Shown: positions 55,787-64,000, numbered from the stretch's first letter. The stretch: DNA of 64,000 bases from CAXBDP01 sp964598395 (GCA_964598395.1 CAZRBW010000003.1:1-64000); one strand, 5' to 3'. Notes: generated by a model from the letters alone, not told the origin. Made by a program: numbers and translations.

Positions 55787-56317
55787 TTACGGCCTAACCG
55801 AAATTAGGTGAACATCGAAAACTAAAATTCCTCTATCTGGTATAAGTCCGCCAGGCGAATAAGCACCATAAGCCAATGGCGAAGGCACATAAAATGTAGC
55901 TCTGCCATTTTCTTTTAAGTATTGGAAGCCGATATCCCAGCCTTCGATCACTGCACCAGTTTGATATCTAAACTCAAATGGGACATAGGCTCTGCTAGGA
56001 TTAAATATTTGGGCAGTTCTTGCAACTTGCTCATAGCTTGTATCGAAAACCACACCATTAAGTAATTTGCCGGTGTAGTTCACCCTGAGGATATTGCCAG
56101 CTGTAGGAATATTACCCGCTCCAGGTTCGTGAATTACGTAAAACAAACCTTTATTGTGAAATTGGGCTGTAATATTATTAGCTGTAAAATACTCTTGCAA
56201 AACTTGGATATCATCTTCTAATTGCTTTTCGGGATCATACAAGTCATTATCGCTAAAACAAGCTGATTGTAATAGTACCAATGCAGAAAAGGCTGCCAGA
56301 GCAAAAATTTTATTCAT
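55787..56317 (-). CDS. FKBP-type peptidyl-prolyl isomerase lipoprotein
   Basis: 176 residues. Lipobox LVLLQSACFSD. An FKBP domain of about 110 residues follows: VNYTGKLLNGVVFDTSYE, VIEGWDIGFQYLKENGRATFYVPSPLAYG and ILVFDVHLISV. It folds proteins in the periplasm or at the outer membrane. Second of two adjacent FKBP lipoprotein genes (5 bp gap). Confidence 0.9.
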   Translation of the reverse strand: MNKIFALAAFSALVLLQSACFSDNDLYDPEKQLEDDIQVLQEYFTANNITAQFHNKGLFYVIHEPGAGNIPTAGNILRVNYTGKLLNGVVFDTSYEQVARTAQIFNPSRAYVPFEFRYQTGAVIEGWDIGFQYLKENGRATFYVPSPLAYGAYSPGGLIPDRGILVFDVHLISVRP

Positions 56318-56322
56318 CTAAA

Positions 56323-57258
56323 TTATTTTTTGATTATGTCAACCATTTCAACGTCAAACATCAGAATTGAGTTTTCTGTGATTTCGGCACTACGTGCTTG
56401 TGGGCCATATGCCAAAGGAGAAGGTATATAAATTGTACCTTTAGAGCCTTTTGGAAACATCATTAGACCTTCGTCCCATCCACGGATAACCATACCTTGA
56501 CCAACCGTAAATTGTAGAGGCTCATATGTTCTTTCTTCGTTGAATTTACCAACTTCCTTTGCTATATTTTCAATGCTAGTATCGAAAACGGTACCGTTCA
56601 GCAATTTGCCTACATAGTGCACTTTTACCTCGTCTCCAGCTGCAGGTAGTGGACCTGAGCCTGGCTGAGATATTACATACCTTAAGCCATTTTCAGCTAT
56701 GTTTGCAGAAATTCCATTATCAGAAAGATATTGATCTATGATGCCAATATCTGTTGTTAGTTGCAATGCGATCATTTCATCAGCTTCTCTTTGACTTTTT
56801 TCCATAAACTCTTGCTGTAATGCCATGATACCTTCTTCATCAGTAATAGAAGTTACACCCATCATCACAGTGAGCATGTCATTTGCAGAAAGTCCAGGAG
56901 GTAAATTTTGCTCATAAATATCTTCTGCTGTAAGCTTAATGTGAAGACTATCACCTGCTTTTTTGCCTAAAAGGAATGCTTCTTCCACCTTGTTTTTTGC
57001 TGGAAGCGAATCGCTAACTGCAAAAATATTAGGGAAACCACTTTCAATTGAACTGAAGAGTACAGAATCATTTGAATTCCTAAGCTCAAGATTCATGACA
57101 AGAAACTGTCCATCCTTTACTTCATCGCCAGTACCTTTGTTGATGTAGGTATAGCTTATACCAGAAGCTGTTTTTTGTTCAGATTGTGAATCACATGCTG
57201 AAATGATAGCTGTTAGTGCAATTATTGTTGCAATCCAGCCGGCTGATTTTAAACTCAT
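56323..57258 (-). CDS. FKBP-type peptidyl-prolyl isomerase lipoprotein, two-domain
   Basis: 311 residues. Lipobox ALTAIISACDSQ. An N-terminal FKBP-like domain without a complete active site (about 30-150) precedes a complete FKBP domain (VHYVGKLLNGTVFDTSIE, VIRGWDEGLMMFPKGSKGTIYIPSPLAYG). It begins 11 bp after nrnA. The first domain may bind clients only (inference). Confidence 0.88.
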   Translation of the reverse strand: MSLKSAGWIATIIALTAIISACDSQSEQKTASGISYTYINKGTGDEVKDGQFLVMNLELRNSNDSVLFSSIESGFPNIFAVSDSLPAKNKVEEAFLLGKKAGDSLHIKLTAEDIYEQNLPPGLSANDMLTVMMGVTSITDEEGIMALQQEFMEKSQREADEMIALQLTTDIGIIDQYLSDNGISANIAENGLRYVISQPGSGPLPAAGDEVKVHYVGKLLNGTVFDTSIENIAKEVGKFNEERTYEPLQFTVGQGMVIRGWDEGLMMFPKGSKGTIYIPSPLAYGPQARSAEITENSILMFDVEMVDIIKK

Positions 57259-57269
57259 TATTGGTTTAT

Positions 57270-58283
57270 TTAATTGTTTATAAGTTGTTCTTTAACTTCA
57301 ATAAGGGCATTTTTGAATTTAGTTACCGTCTCTTCTAGGCTTGTGGTTGATTGACCGCCCGCCGCATTTTTATGTCCGCCACCTTCAAAATAGGTTCTTG
57401 CAAAGTCATTTACAGAAAAATTTCCTACAGATCGAAAGGACATTTTAACAGCAACGGCTCTATCGATAATTACTGCTGCAAACACAATTCCGTTTATAGA
57501 AAGTGCATAATTCACTATTCCTTCAGTATCACCAGTTTTAGATGAAAATTTCTTCAAATCTTCTTGGTCGATTACGAAGTAGGCAGTTTTCAATTCGGGC
57601 AATACAATTAGCTTTTGTGAAAGTGCATAACCCAAAAATTGAAGTCTCTCCACTGAATTATTATCGTAAATCAATTTGGAAACTTTGGAGACATCCACAC
57701 CCATATCTATCAATTCTGCAGTAATCAAGTGCACCTTTTTGGTTGTGTTGGGATGCTTAAATGATCCAGTATCAGTCATTATTCCAGCATATATCGCTTC
57801 ACCTATAGAAGCATCTATAAGTTCAGGATCTCCAAAATGGTGAATTAAATCGAAGATCAGTTCCGCTGTAGAAGCAGCACTAGTATCGTGCAATACATAA
57901 TCAGCAAAATCTTCTGGCTCAGGGTGATGGTCGATATGAAGTTTTTTACCTCTCGCCTTTCTTACAAGGTCGCCCATTTCATTGATTCGCTTTAGCACTG
58001 GGAAGTCCAAACATACAATTAGTTCGGCTTCTTCTATTAGCTTGGCAGATCTTTCTTGATTTCCTTCTTCAAATATAATTACCTCATCATTTCCCGACAT
58101 CCAATTCAAAAAATTGGGATAATCTGTAGGAGTGATTACGGTAACTTGGTGATTCTTTTTATTTAAATAACCTGCCAATCCCAACGATGAGCCTAATGCA
58201 TCCGCATCCGGCTTATGGTGAGTTGTAATAACCACTTTTCGCGGGGTTTGTAGGAATTCTATTAAACCATTTAGTTTTTGCAT
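57270..58283 (-). CDS. nrnA: DHH-family oligoribonuclease/pAp phosphatase
   Basis: 337 residues. DHH domain: VVITTHHKPDADALGSSLGL, FPVLKRINE and the DHH signature IDHHPEPEDFADY, then the DHHA1 domain with FEGGGHKNAAGG. NrnA degrades short RNA and dephosphorylates pAp. Followed on the same strand by the two FKBP genes after 11 bp; the three look like one operon. Confidence 0.9.
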   Translation of the reverse strand: MQKLNGLIEFLQTPRKVVITTHHKPDADALGSSLGLAGYLNKKNHQVTVITPTDYPNFLNWMSGNDEVIIFEEGNQERSAKLIEEAELIVCLDFPVLKRINEMGDLVRKARGKKLHIDHHPEPEDFADYVLHDTSAASTAELIFDLIHHFGDPELIDASIGEAIYAGIMTDTGSFKHPNTTKKVHLITAELIDMGVDVSKVSKLIYDNNSVERLQFLGYALSQKLIVLPELKTAYFVIDQEDLKKFSSKTGDTEGIVNYALSINGIVFAAVIIDRAVAVKMSFRSVGNFSVNDFARTYFEGGGHKNAAGGQSTTSLEETVTKFKNALIEVKEQLINN

Positions 58284-58429
58284 GCTTTAGTTCAAACCGG
58301 AATTTACCCCGCTTGTTGTTAGACAAGATGCAAAACTGAGAAGAAAATTTGACAATCAAAAAAATGGCATTTCGGCGCCATAAAATTGATCAAATTTTGA
58401 AATGCTTAGGGCAATAAGATTTAATGTTC

Positions 58430-58437
58430 TAATTTTG
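58430..58437 (+). promoter_or_regulatory. -7 element of ndk
   Basis: TAATTTTG, 27 bp before the ndk ATG. Confidence 0.45.
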
Positions 58438-58464
58438 CTGCCGAATTAACAAAATATATTCAAA

Positions 58465-58884
58465 ATGTCAGGAAACAAGACTTTTACGATGTTGAAGCCG
58501 GATGCCACAGGCGCAAATAATTCCGGTGCAATTATCAAAATGATGGAAGAAGCAGGCTTCAAAATTGTAGCCATGAAAAGAACTCGAATGACAGCGGAGG
58601 TTGCTGGGCAATTTTACGCTGTGCACAGCGAAAGACCATTCTACGCTGATTTGTGTGCGTATATGTCGTCTGGCCCAATCGTGGCTATGATTTTGGAAAA
58701 GGACAATGCAGTTGCAGACTTCCGTACTTTAATTGGCGCTACTGATCCAGCTAAAGCTGAAAAAGGTACCATCCGTAACTTATTTGCCAAGTCTATTGAA
58801 GCAAATGCAGTTCACGGTTCTGATTCGGACGAGAATGCTGAAATCGAAGGTAACTTCTTTTTCTCCGCTCTTGAGAGATTCTAA
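58465..58884 (+). CDS. ndk: Nucleoside diphosphate kinase
   Basis: 139 residues. Balances nucleoside triphosphates by transfer through a phosphohistidine. KTFTMLKPDA at the start, GPIVAMILEKDNAV, and the active site NAVHGSDSDENA with its His (about 117) are all present. Normal length. Confidence 0.97.
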   Translation: MSGNKTFTMLKPDATGANNSGAIIKMMEEAGFKIVAMKRTRMTAEVAGQFYAVHSERPFYADLCAYMSSGPIVAMILEKDNAVADFRTLIGATDPAKAEKGTIRNLFAKSIEANAVHGSDSDENAEIEGNFFFSALERF

Positions 58885-58908
58885 TCCATCGAATTTATTG
58901 GAATAAAG

Positions 58909-58937
58909 AAAACGAAGGCTGATCCAGTCTTCGTTTT
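58909..58937 (+). terminator. Terminator of ndk
   Basis: aaacgaag, a loop of about 12 bases, cttcgttt and a T run. Confidence 0.88.
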
Positions 58938-58970
58938 TTTGTGCCCTAGATTGAGAATTTTAAAGACATA

Positions 58971-59002
58971 AAAAAACCCTTCTCAATAATGAAAAGGGTT
59001 TC
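58971..59002 (-). terminator. Terminator of the tRNA-His gene
   Basis: On the - strand aaaccctt, an 12-base loop, aagggttt and a T run directly after the tRNA. Confidence 0.85.
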
Positions 59003-59009
59003 TAAAATG

Positions 59010-59084
59010 GGTGAAAGACGGGATTCGAACCCGCGGCCTCTAGTGCCACAAACTAGCGCTCTAACCGGCTGAGCTACAATCACC
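59010..59084 (-). tRNA. tRNA-His (GUG)
   Basis: On the - strand the anticodon stem ctagt/actag closes a loop TTGTGGC with anticodon GUG. The D arm (GCTCAGCCGGTTAGAGC) and T arm (GCGGGTTCGAATCCCGT) are standard, and G at position -1 faces C73, as expected for histidine tRNA. In the acceptor, GTGATTG meets CTTTCAC, leaving two adjacent U-U pairs at 5-68 and 6-67. No CCA end is encoded. Confidence 0.95.
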
Positions 59085-59176
59085 ATTTTTGGGAGTACAA
59101 AAGTAGATGTTTGCTTCTATTTTGCCAAAATTTTGAGCTTATTTTTATTTAGCTTCAAATTAGTACTTTGCATCGA

Positions 59177-60511
59177 CTAGCGATCATAGGCTAATCTCTG
59201 TCCTAAGCCACCTTCAATAATTTGGCCATTTTCGTAGGCCACTCGACCATTCACGAAAGTATGACTTACAGCAGACTGAAATTTCTGCCCTTCGAATGGC
59301 GACCAACCGCATTTATAAAGCAGATTGCTTTTGCTTACCTCCCAAGGTGAATTCAGATCTACCAAAACCAAATCTGCTATATACCCTTCTCTTATATAGC
59401 CTCTGTCTTTTACAGCAAAAAGATCTGCCACATTATGACTCGTCATTTTGACAATATGCTCCAGACTGATTTTGCCTTGATGATAAAACTCCAACATCGC
59501 TACTAAGCTATGCTGAATAAGTGGTCCACCAGATGGCGCTTTGAGGTAATCTTGCATTTTTTCTTCTAAGGTATGCGGCGCATGGTCGGTGGCAATTACA
59601 TCTATTCTGCCATCGAGCACAGCGGCAAAAATTGCATCACGATCTTGCTCGGCTTTTACAGCCGGATTCCATTTAATGAAATTGCCTTTGCTGGCATAAT
59701 CCTTATCGCTAAACCAAAGATGATGCACACAAGCTTCGGCAGTGATCTTTTTTTCGGCCAGCGGAATAGTATTGTCAAACTGATCTAATTCGCGGGAGGT
59801 TGAAATGTGCAGAATATGTAATCTGCTGCCATATTTTTTGGCCAATGATATTGCATAAGAGGATGACTTGTAGCATGCTTCTGCATCACGGATTTTTGGA
59901 TGAAACGAGGCATCTATTTGCTCACCGTATTCGGCAACGATTCTTGCCTGATTGGCCTTAATCATTGGGTCATCCTCACAATGTGTGGCAATAAGCATTG
60001 GTGCATGTTCGAAAATACCTTCTAATGCTTTAATATCATCTACCACCAAATTGCCTGTGGAGGAACCCATGAAAATCTTTATTCCCGCTATATTCTTTGG
60101 ATTGGCTTTTTTTATTTCCTCCAGATTGTGATTGGAAGTGCCTAAGTAAAAGGAATAATTTGCCAAACTGGTATTGGCGGCAATGTTGAATTTATCCTCT
60201 AGCAGCTCCAAAGTAGTTGCGGCTGGCGATGTATTTGGCATTTCCATAAAGCTAGTAACACCTCCCGCCACCGCTGCACGCGACTCGGTATATATATCTG
60301 CTTTGTGGGTGAGCCCTGGTTCCCTGAAGTGTACTTGATCGTCAATTAGGCCAGGAAGCAAATATTTACCTCCCGCATCTATTACTTTAGCGGCTGAATC
60401 AGAGATAGTCCCAGCAATTTTTTCAATCCTTTCGCCTACTATCAATACATCGGCCTGAATGATCTTGCCTTCGTTGACTATATTTGCATTGGTTATCAGT
60501 ATTTTCGACAT
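59177..60511 (-). CDS. pyrC: Dihydroorotase
   Basis: 444 residues, the long class I type. Closes carbamoyl-aspartate to dihydroorotate in pyrimidine synthesis. Metal-binding positions lie in LLPGLIDDQVHFREPGL, IATHCEDD, RLHILHIST and VIATDHAPH. The first motif reads DQVHFR where DxHxHxR is usual, so one of the paired His is a Val-preceded His. It holds three octamer copies and starts 12 bp from the divergent helicase gene. Confidence 0.9.
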   Translation of the reverse strand: MSKILITNANIVNEGKIIQADVLIVGERIEKIAGTISDSAAKVIDAGGKYLLPGLIDDQVHFREPGLTHKADIYTESRAAVAGGVTSFMEMPNTSPAATTLELLEDKFNIAANTSLANYSFYLGTSNHNLEEIKKANPKNIAGIKIFMGSSTGNLVVDDIKALEGIFEHAPMLIATHCEDDPMIKANQARIVAEYGEQIDASFHPKIRDAEACYKSSSYAISLAKKYGSRLHILHISTSRELDQFDNTIPLAEKKITAEACVHHLWFSDKDYASKGNFIKWNPAVKAEQDRDAIFAAVLDGRIDVIATDHAPHTLEEKMQDYLKAPSGGPLIQHSLVAMLEFYHQGKISLEHIVKMTSHNVADLFAVKDRGYIREGYIADLVLVDLNSPWEVSKSNLLYKCGWSPFEGQKFQSAVSHTFVNGRVAYENGQIIEGGLGQRLAYDR

Positions 60512-60523
60512 AATTAATTATTT

Positions 60524-61840
60524 GTGGACACACCCAAAGATAAGGAAAGTCAAGTTTCATTCGAGGATTTTAAGCTGAATAAGCAAGTGCTTGATGCAAT
60601 TGCCGAAGCAGGATTGGAGCAGCCTACTGAAATTCAACAGAAAGCCATTCCTCAAATTATGGCTGGCCATGATATTTTTGGAATTGCACCTACGGGTACG
60701 GGCAAAACTGCTGCATTCATTCTGCCCATATTAATGAAGCTTCGCTATCCGCAGGGAGATCATGCTCGAGTACTGATATTGGGACCCACGAGGGAGCTTA
60801 TTTCTCAAGTGGCAGACGAGGCTCGGAAATTTGCCAAGAATACAGGACTTCGGGTAGTGGAATTGTATGGAGGGATTGGCCCGAAAACTCAGATAGAAAA
60901 TATACAAGCCGGTGCAGATATCATTGTAGCCACACCAGGTCGCTTTTTGGACATTTATAGCCGAGGCGAAATGGTGGTGAAGCTCATCAAAACGCTGATT
61001 CTAGACGAAGCAGATAAGATGATGGATATGGGTTTTATGCCTCAGATTAGGCAAATACTAGAAGTAATCCCTACCAAAAGGCAGAATTTGCTCTTTTCGG
61101 CTACCATCCCGCAAAAGGTAGAAAAGCTATCGGAAGAGTTTCTGGAATTCCCTGTGAAAGTGCAAGTAGCACTTACACAGACCACTGCAATTACAGTGAG
61201 TCAAGAGAAATATCTTACTCCGAATTTGAAAACGAAGATTAACCTATTGCTGCATTTATTGACAACAAATGACGATTTCGAAAGAGCAATTGTTTTTGTG
61301 AAAAAGCGTGGGCATGCAGATGCTGTGTTCAAATATTTGGAGAGGAAGAATTTGGGTGATGTTAGAGTAATCCATGCGAATAAAGGCCAAAACACCCGCA
61401 TGAATAGCATTGAGGCATTTAAAGCGGGAGGTATTAGGGTTTTGGTAGCTACAGATGTGATGGCGCGTGGCATCGATGTACTTGATGTAAGCCATGTGAT
61501 CAATTTCGATGTGCCATTGATTTACGAAGACTATATCCACCGAATCGGTCGCACTGGTCGTGCTTTCAAATCAGGTATTTCTATCACTTTTGTGACACCT
61601 GCCGAAGAATACCATTTCGATAGAATAGAGAAGTTGATTAAGCAAAAAGTGCCACTAGCTCATATTCCAAAAGGAGTAGAAATAGTAAAAACACCAAAGG
61701 CAGAAGAGCAAGAAATGCTACGTGAAATAGATGAGCAAAACCGAAGAGAAAATCCTGAGTTTAAAGGTGCCTTTCATGAGAAGAAGGAAAGGAAATTTAA
61801 AAAGAGCTCAAGTCCTAAAAAGGGTAACAAGAGAAGGTGA
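60524..61840 (+). CDS. DEAD-box RNA helicase
   Basis: 438 residues from a GTG start at 60524, required to include the Q motif (FEDFKLNKQVLDAI..PTEIQQKAIP). Motifs: I APTGTGKTAA, Ia PTRELISQ, Ib TPGRFLD, II LDEADKM, III SATIP, V RGIDVLDV and VI HRIGRTGRA. The C-terminal tail (about 400-438) is Lys/Arg-rich. RhlE-type helicases of this layout act in ribosome assembly or RNA decay. Confidence 0.93.
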   Translation: MDTPKDKESQVSFEDFKLNKQVLDAIAEAGLEQPTEIQQKAIPQIMAGHDIFGIAPTGTGKTAAFILPILMKLRYPQGDHARVLILGPTRELISQVADEARKFAKNTGLRVVELYGGIGPKTQIENIQAGADIIVATPGRFLDIYSRGEMVVKLIKTLILDEADKMMDMGFMPQIRQILEVIPTKRQNLLFSATIPQKVEKLSEEFLEFPVKVQVALTQTTAITVSQEKYLTPNLKTKINLLLHLLTTNDDFERAIVFVKKRGHADAVFKYLERKNLGDVRVIHANKGQNTRMNSIEAFKAGGIRVLVATDVMARGIDVLDVSHVINFDVPLIYEDYIHRIGRTGRAFKSGISITFVTPAEEYHFDRIEKLIKQKVPLAHIPKGVEIVKTPKAEEQEMLREIDEQNRRENPEFKGAFHEKKERKFKKSSSPKKGNKRR

Positions 61841-61871
61841 GAATTTCAACCCACTAACTAAAGTGCCTTTG

Positions 61872-62843
61872 CTATTTTCTATTTTTTTCCGCCCATTCCT
61901 TAGCAAAATAAGTAAGAATAATATCTGCACCCGCTCTGCGCATGCTTGTAAGGGTTTCGTCAATAGCTCTTTGACGGTCGATCCAGCCTCGCTCGGCAGC
62001 AGCGGTGATCATGGAATATTCTCCGCTTACATTATAAGCTGCAATAGGTAATTCAAAATTGTCCTTGAGCAAGCGAATGACATCTAAATAGGCCAATGCG
62101 GGTTTTACCATTAGGAAGTCAGCTCCTTCATCTTCGTCTAGCCCAGCTTCAATCAATGCCTCATTTCTATTAGCTGGGTTCATTTGGTAGGTTTTCTTAT
62201 CGCCAAATTTTGGAGCGGAATCCAAAGCATCGCGGAATGGCCCATAAAATGCGCTCGCATATTTGGCCGTATAGCTCATGATGGAAGTCTCGGTAAAGCC
62301 ATTATCATCCAAAAGCTCACGAATATAGCCAACTCGCCCATCCATCATATCCGATGGCCCAAGGATATCGATACCACAATCTGCTTGCGCCAAAGCCATG
62401 TTTCCGAGTATTTCTAAGCTTTCGTCATTTAGGATTTTGCCATTTTCGACCAAGCCGTCATGACCATCGCTACTGTAAGGATCCATCGCTACGTCCGTCA
62501 TAATGCAAGCTTCGGGAAATTGCTTTTTGATTTCTCTGAGTGCTTGTAAATAGAAAAAATTGGGATCGTAGCTTTTAGTGGCAGTTTTGTCTTTGTGTTT
62601 TTCATCAACCACAGGAAAAATGTCGAAAGTCATAATACCTAGATTCATACATTGCTCGATTTCTTTCAACATATGGTCTAAAGTATAGCGATAAATTCCA
62701 GGCATAGAATTCACCTCGATTTTCCTCCCGCTTCCTTCCAACAAAAACAGCGGGAGGATAAGGTTTGTGGCTTGTAAATGCGTTTCCTGCACCATATTTC
62801 GGATAGCAGCTGATTTGCGGTTGCGACGAGGACGTTGATTCAT
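61872..62843 (-). CDS. hemB: Delta-aminolevulinic acid dehydratase (porphobilinogen synthase)
   Basis: 323 residues. Condenses two aminolevulinates into porphobilinogen in haem synthesis. The Schiff-base lysines lie in FLMVKPALAYLD and FYGPFRDALDSAPKFGDKKTYQMNPANRNEAL; DIFPVVDEKHKDKTA marks the metal region. The N-terminal stretch LILPLFLLEGSGRKIE is encoded by two octamer copies facing each other. Confidence 0.95.
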   Translation of the reverse strand: MNQRPRRNRKSAAIRNMVQETHLQATNLILPLFLLEGSGRKIEVNSMPGIYRYTLDHMLKEIEQCMNLGIMTFDIFPVVDEKHKDKTATKSYDPNFFYLQALREIKKQFPEACIMTDVAMDPYSSDGHDGLVENGKILNDESLEILGNMALAQADCGIDILGPSDMMDGRVGYIRELLDDNGFTETSIMSYTAKYASAFYGPFRDALDSAPKFGDKKTYQMNPANRNEALIEAGLDEDEGADFLMVKPALAYLDVIRLLKDNFELPIAAYNVSGEYSMITAAAERGWIDRQRAIDETLTSMRRAGADIILTYFAKEWAEKNRK

Positions 62844-63001
62844 GTTCTTTATTTTTTGCTAAATTAACAAAAGCAAAGGTGCATTACCAATTACTGTTAT
62901 TTGCTTTATTGCTATACCTTTAGCATTACTTTTCGTATTTGTAACTTAAACACCTTTGTTCAAAATGGACAAATTTGCTTGGTCAGTTTGAAAATTAATT
63001 A

Positions 63002-64000
63002 ATGTTCCAGCGGCTCAAACGGTTACAAGAGGCTTTAGATATATTTCGCTTTTTTGAGCGAATTTCTGGCAAGAAGCCTCCCTTAGCAATTCGTAATCTT
63101 TTCATATTTTCATTTGGCGCTGTGGTTGCCATAGCCGTTGTATTCTATTTGAATATCAACACGGATTTGCCAAGAGAAAAGGTTTTTATGCTGGGGATTT
63201 TCATTTTGGCATCTTGGCTTTGGCTTACGGAAGCAGTGCCTTTATTTGCCACTGCTGTGCTTATTATTGGGTTAGAGGTACTGCTACTTGGCAATCCAGG
63301 AAATTGGGATAGCCTTGGGTTTGAAGTTGCCGAGAATCCTGGTTTTCGCAATTTCTTAATGCCTTTGTCCGATCCTGTAATCGTGCTTTTCTTTGGCGGA
63401 TTTATATTAGCGATGGCTACCGTAAAAGAAGGTGTAGATAAAGCCCTTGCTGGCCAATTACTAAATATTTTTGGAAAAAGTCCATCGAAAGTGTTATTCG
63501 GCATGATGGGAGTTACCGCCATTTTTTCAATGTTTATGAGTAATACCGCTACTGCTGCGATGATGATTACATTGAGTATTCCAATCCTTGCGCAAATTCC
63601 TGCCAAAGAACCTTTTCGCAAATCATTGATGTTGGCCATACCATTTGCAGCGAATATAGGCGGTATGGGCACTCCAATTTCATCTCCGCCAAATGCAGTC
63701 GCAGTAGCCTATTTGCGTACTTCGGGATATGATGTAAGCTTTTTTGAGTGGTTTCTAATTGCACTCCCAATTTGGGTTATTTTGCTGTTTGTCTTATTTT
63801 TTCTATTATCCAAGATATATAAAGCACCAGTTGGATTTGCTGAGTTTGATGTGCCAAAAAGCCCTATCGATAAGAGAGGTTGGTTTGTCATAATTATTTT
63901 TGCTTCAACTGTTTTACTTTGGCTCACAGATTTTTTCCATGGGTTACCTCCCGCCGTTGTTGCATTGATTCCGCCAATCGTATTTACTACTACCGGCCTT
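63002..64000 (+). CDS. SLC13/DASS-family anion transporter (3' end off window)
   Basis: 333 codons visible from ATG 63002; the C-terminal part lies beyond the window. Several membrane helices (LFIFSFGAVVAIAVVFYL; FMLGIFILASWLWLTEAVPLFATAVLII). The signature FMSNTATAAMMI (SNT motif) and GTPISSPPNAVAVAY (the second half of the site) are those of sodium-coupled dicarboxylate, citrate or sulfate carriers. The substrate is not determinable. Two loops contain octamer copies only at the right edge (63947). Confidence 0.88.
   Translation, partial: MFQRLKRLQEALDIFRFFERISGKKPPLAIRNLFIFSFGAVVAIAVVFYLNINTDLPREKVFMLGIFILASWLWLTEAVPLFATAVLIIGLEVLLLGNPGNWDSLGFEVAENPGFRNFLMPLSDPVIVLFFGGFILAMATVKEGVDKALAGQLLNIFGKSPSKVLFGMMGVTAIFSMFMSNTATAAMMITLSIPILAQIPAKEPFRKSLMLAIPFAANIGGMGTPISSPPNAVAVAYLRTSGYDVSFFEWFLIALPIWVILLFVLFFLLSKIYKAPVGFAEFDVPKSPIDKRGWFVIIIFASTVLLWLTDFFHGLPPAVVALIPPIVFTTTGL

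Larger units (their letters stand above)
6..63954. repeat. Dispersed octamer GCGGGAGG, 38 copies
   Basis: I found 38 exact copies by eye. On the + strand they start at 1148, 1999, 4274, 6186, 7029, 15862, 16345, 20896, 22047, 31280, 36508, 39064, 41114, 42394, 43908, 50417, 55738, 59792, 61424 and 62750. On the - strand (CCTCCCGC on +) they start at 6, 11442, 13703, 21019, 21244, 28161, 31444, 37283, 39736, 43190, 43996, 47320, 53429, 55393, 60261, 60369, 62724 and 63947. The base after the octamer is T (20), A (12) or G (6), never C. An 8-mer with seven G/C positions would be expected less than once here in DNA of about 40% GC. The role is unknown. Confidence 0.9.

Noticed and set aside
63145..63672. 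175-codon frame on the - strand
   Set aside because: It is the antisense shadow of the SLC13 transporter gene; similar shadows over guaB (49954..50355) and the amidase (41830..42264) were left out.
6..63954. Octamer as strand-biased Chi or KOPS site
   Set aside because: Copies are split 20 to 18 between strands, so no polarity is visible at this scale; a whole-chromosome test is needed.

Overview
The window looks like a moderately AT-rich chromosome segment of a Bacteroidota bacterium, most likely of the order Cytophagales. The evidence is a fused SecD-SecF, a TonB-dependent receptor with a carboxypeptidase-like N-terminal domain under a TPP riboswitch, PnuC/NadR-like genes, a Thivi_2564-type small membrane protein, AT-rich start regions with few Shine-Dalgarno sequences, and promoter elements of the Bacteroidota TAnnTTTG type (TAATTTTG before yebC, prfA and ndk). 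I cannot name the genus. No plasmid or phage backbone is visible.

Layout. 1-4.9 kb: an S15 dipeptidyl-peptidase cut by the window edge, formate-tetrahydrofolate ligase and a YdeI-like protein, separated by two copies of a 145-bp repeat. 4.9-18.7 kb: a gene-poor accessory stretch with orphan membrane proteins, a PRC-barrel pair, an intact ParE-type toxin-antitoxin pair and a decayed second pair, a dienoyl-CoA isomerase-like gene between two repeat copies, an MBL-fold hydrolase, a three-gene DUF2589 cassette, and many degenerate REP/IS-like repeats in long spacers. 18.8-64 kb: mostly dense housekeeping DNA: def-ruvX-hemerythrin protein, ctp protease, homogentisate dioxygenase, NDH-2, tandem PPK2 kinases plus HPF, a MarR regulator, acyl-ACP thioesterase, TPR histidine kinase, yebC, yjjX, M28 peptidase, patatin, prfA, amidase, a thiamine-acquisition locus, guaB, secDF, udk-rdgB, two FKBP lipoproteins with nrnA, ndk, tRNA-His, pyrC, a DEAD-box helicase, hemB, and the start of an SLC13 transporter.

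Genes that work together: the TPP riboswitch, TonB receptor, PnuC-family permease, NadR-like kinase and a thiamine-pyrophosphokinase-like protein form a probable thiamine uptake locus. Two PPK2 kinases followed by a ribosome-hibernation factor suggest a starvation module. udk, rdgB, ndk, guaB, pyrC and yjjX cover nucleotide metabolism and pool sanitation.

The most unusual signal is a dispersed octamer, GCGGGAGG, present 38 times (20 on +, 18 on -), far above chance. From 21 kb onward 25 of 27 copies are inside genes; in the 12 kb of genes between 2.1 and 20.6 kb there is none, and the copies there are all in spacers. This suggests a genome-wide DNA signal (uptake, recombination or other) that the accessory genes have not acquired. 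The DUF2589 cassette and the degenerate thiamine pyrophosphokinase-like protein are further candidates for new biology.
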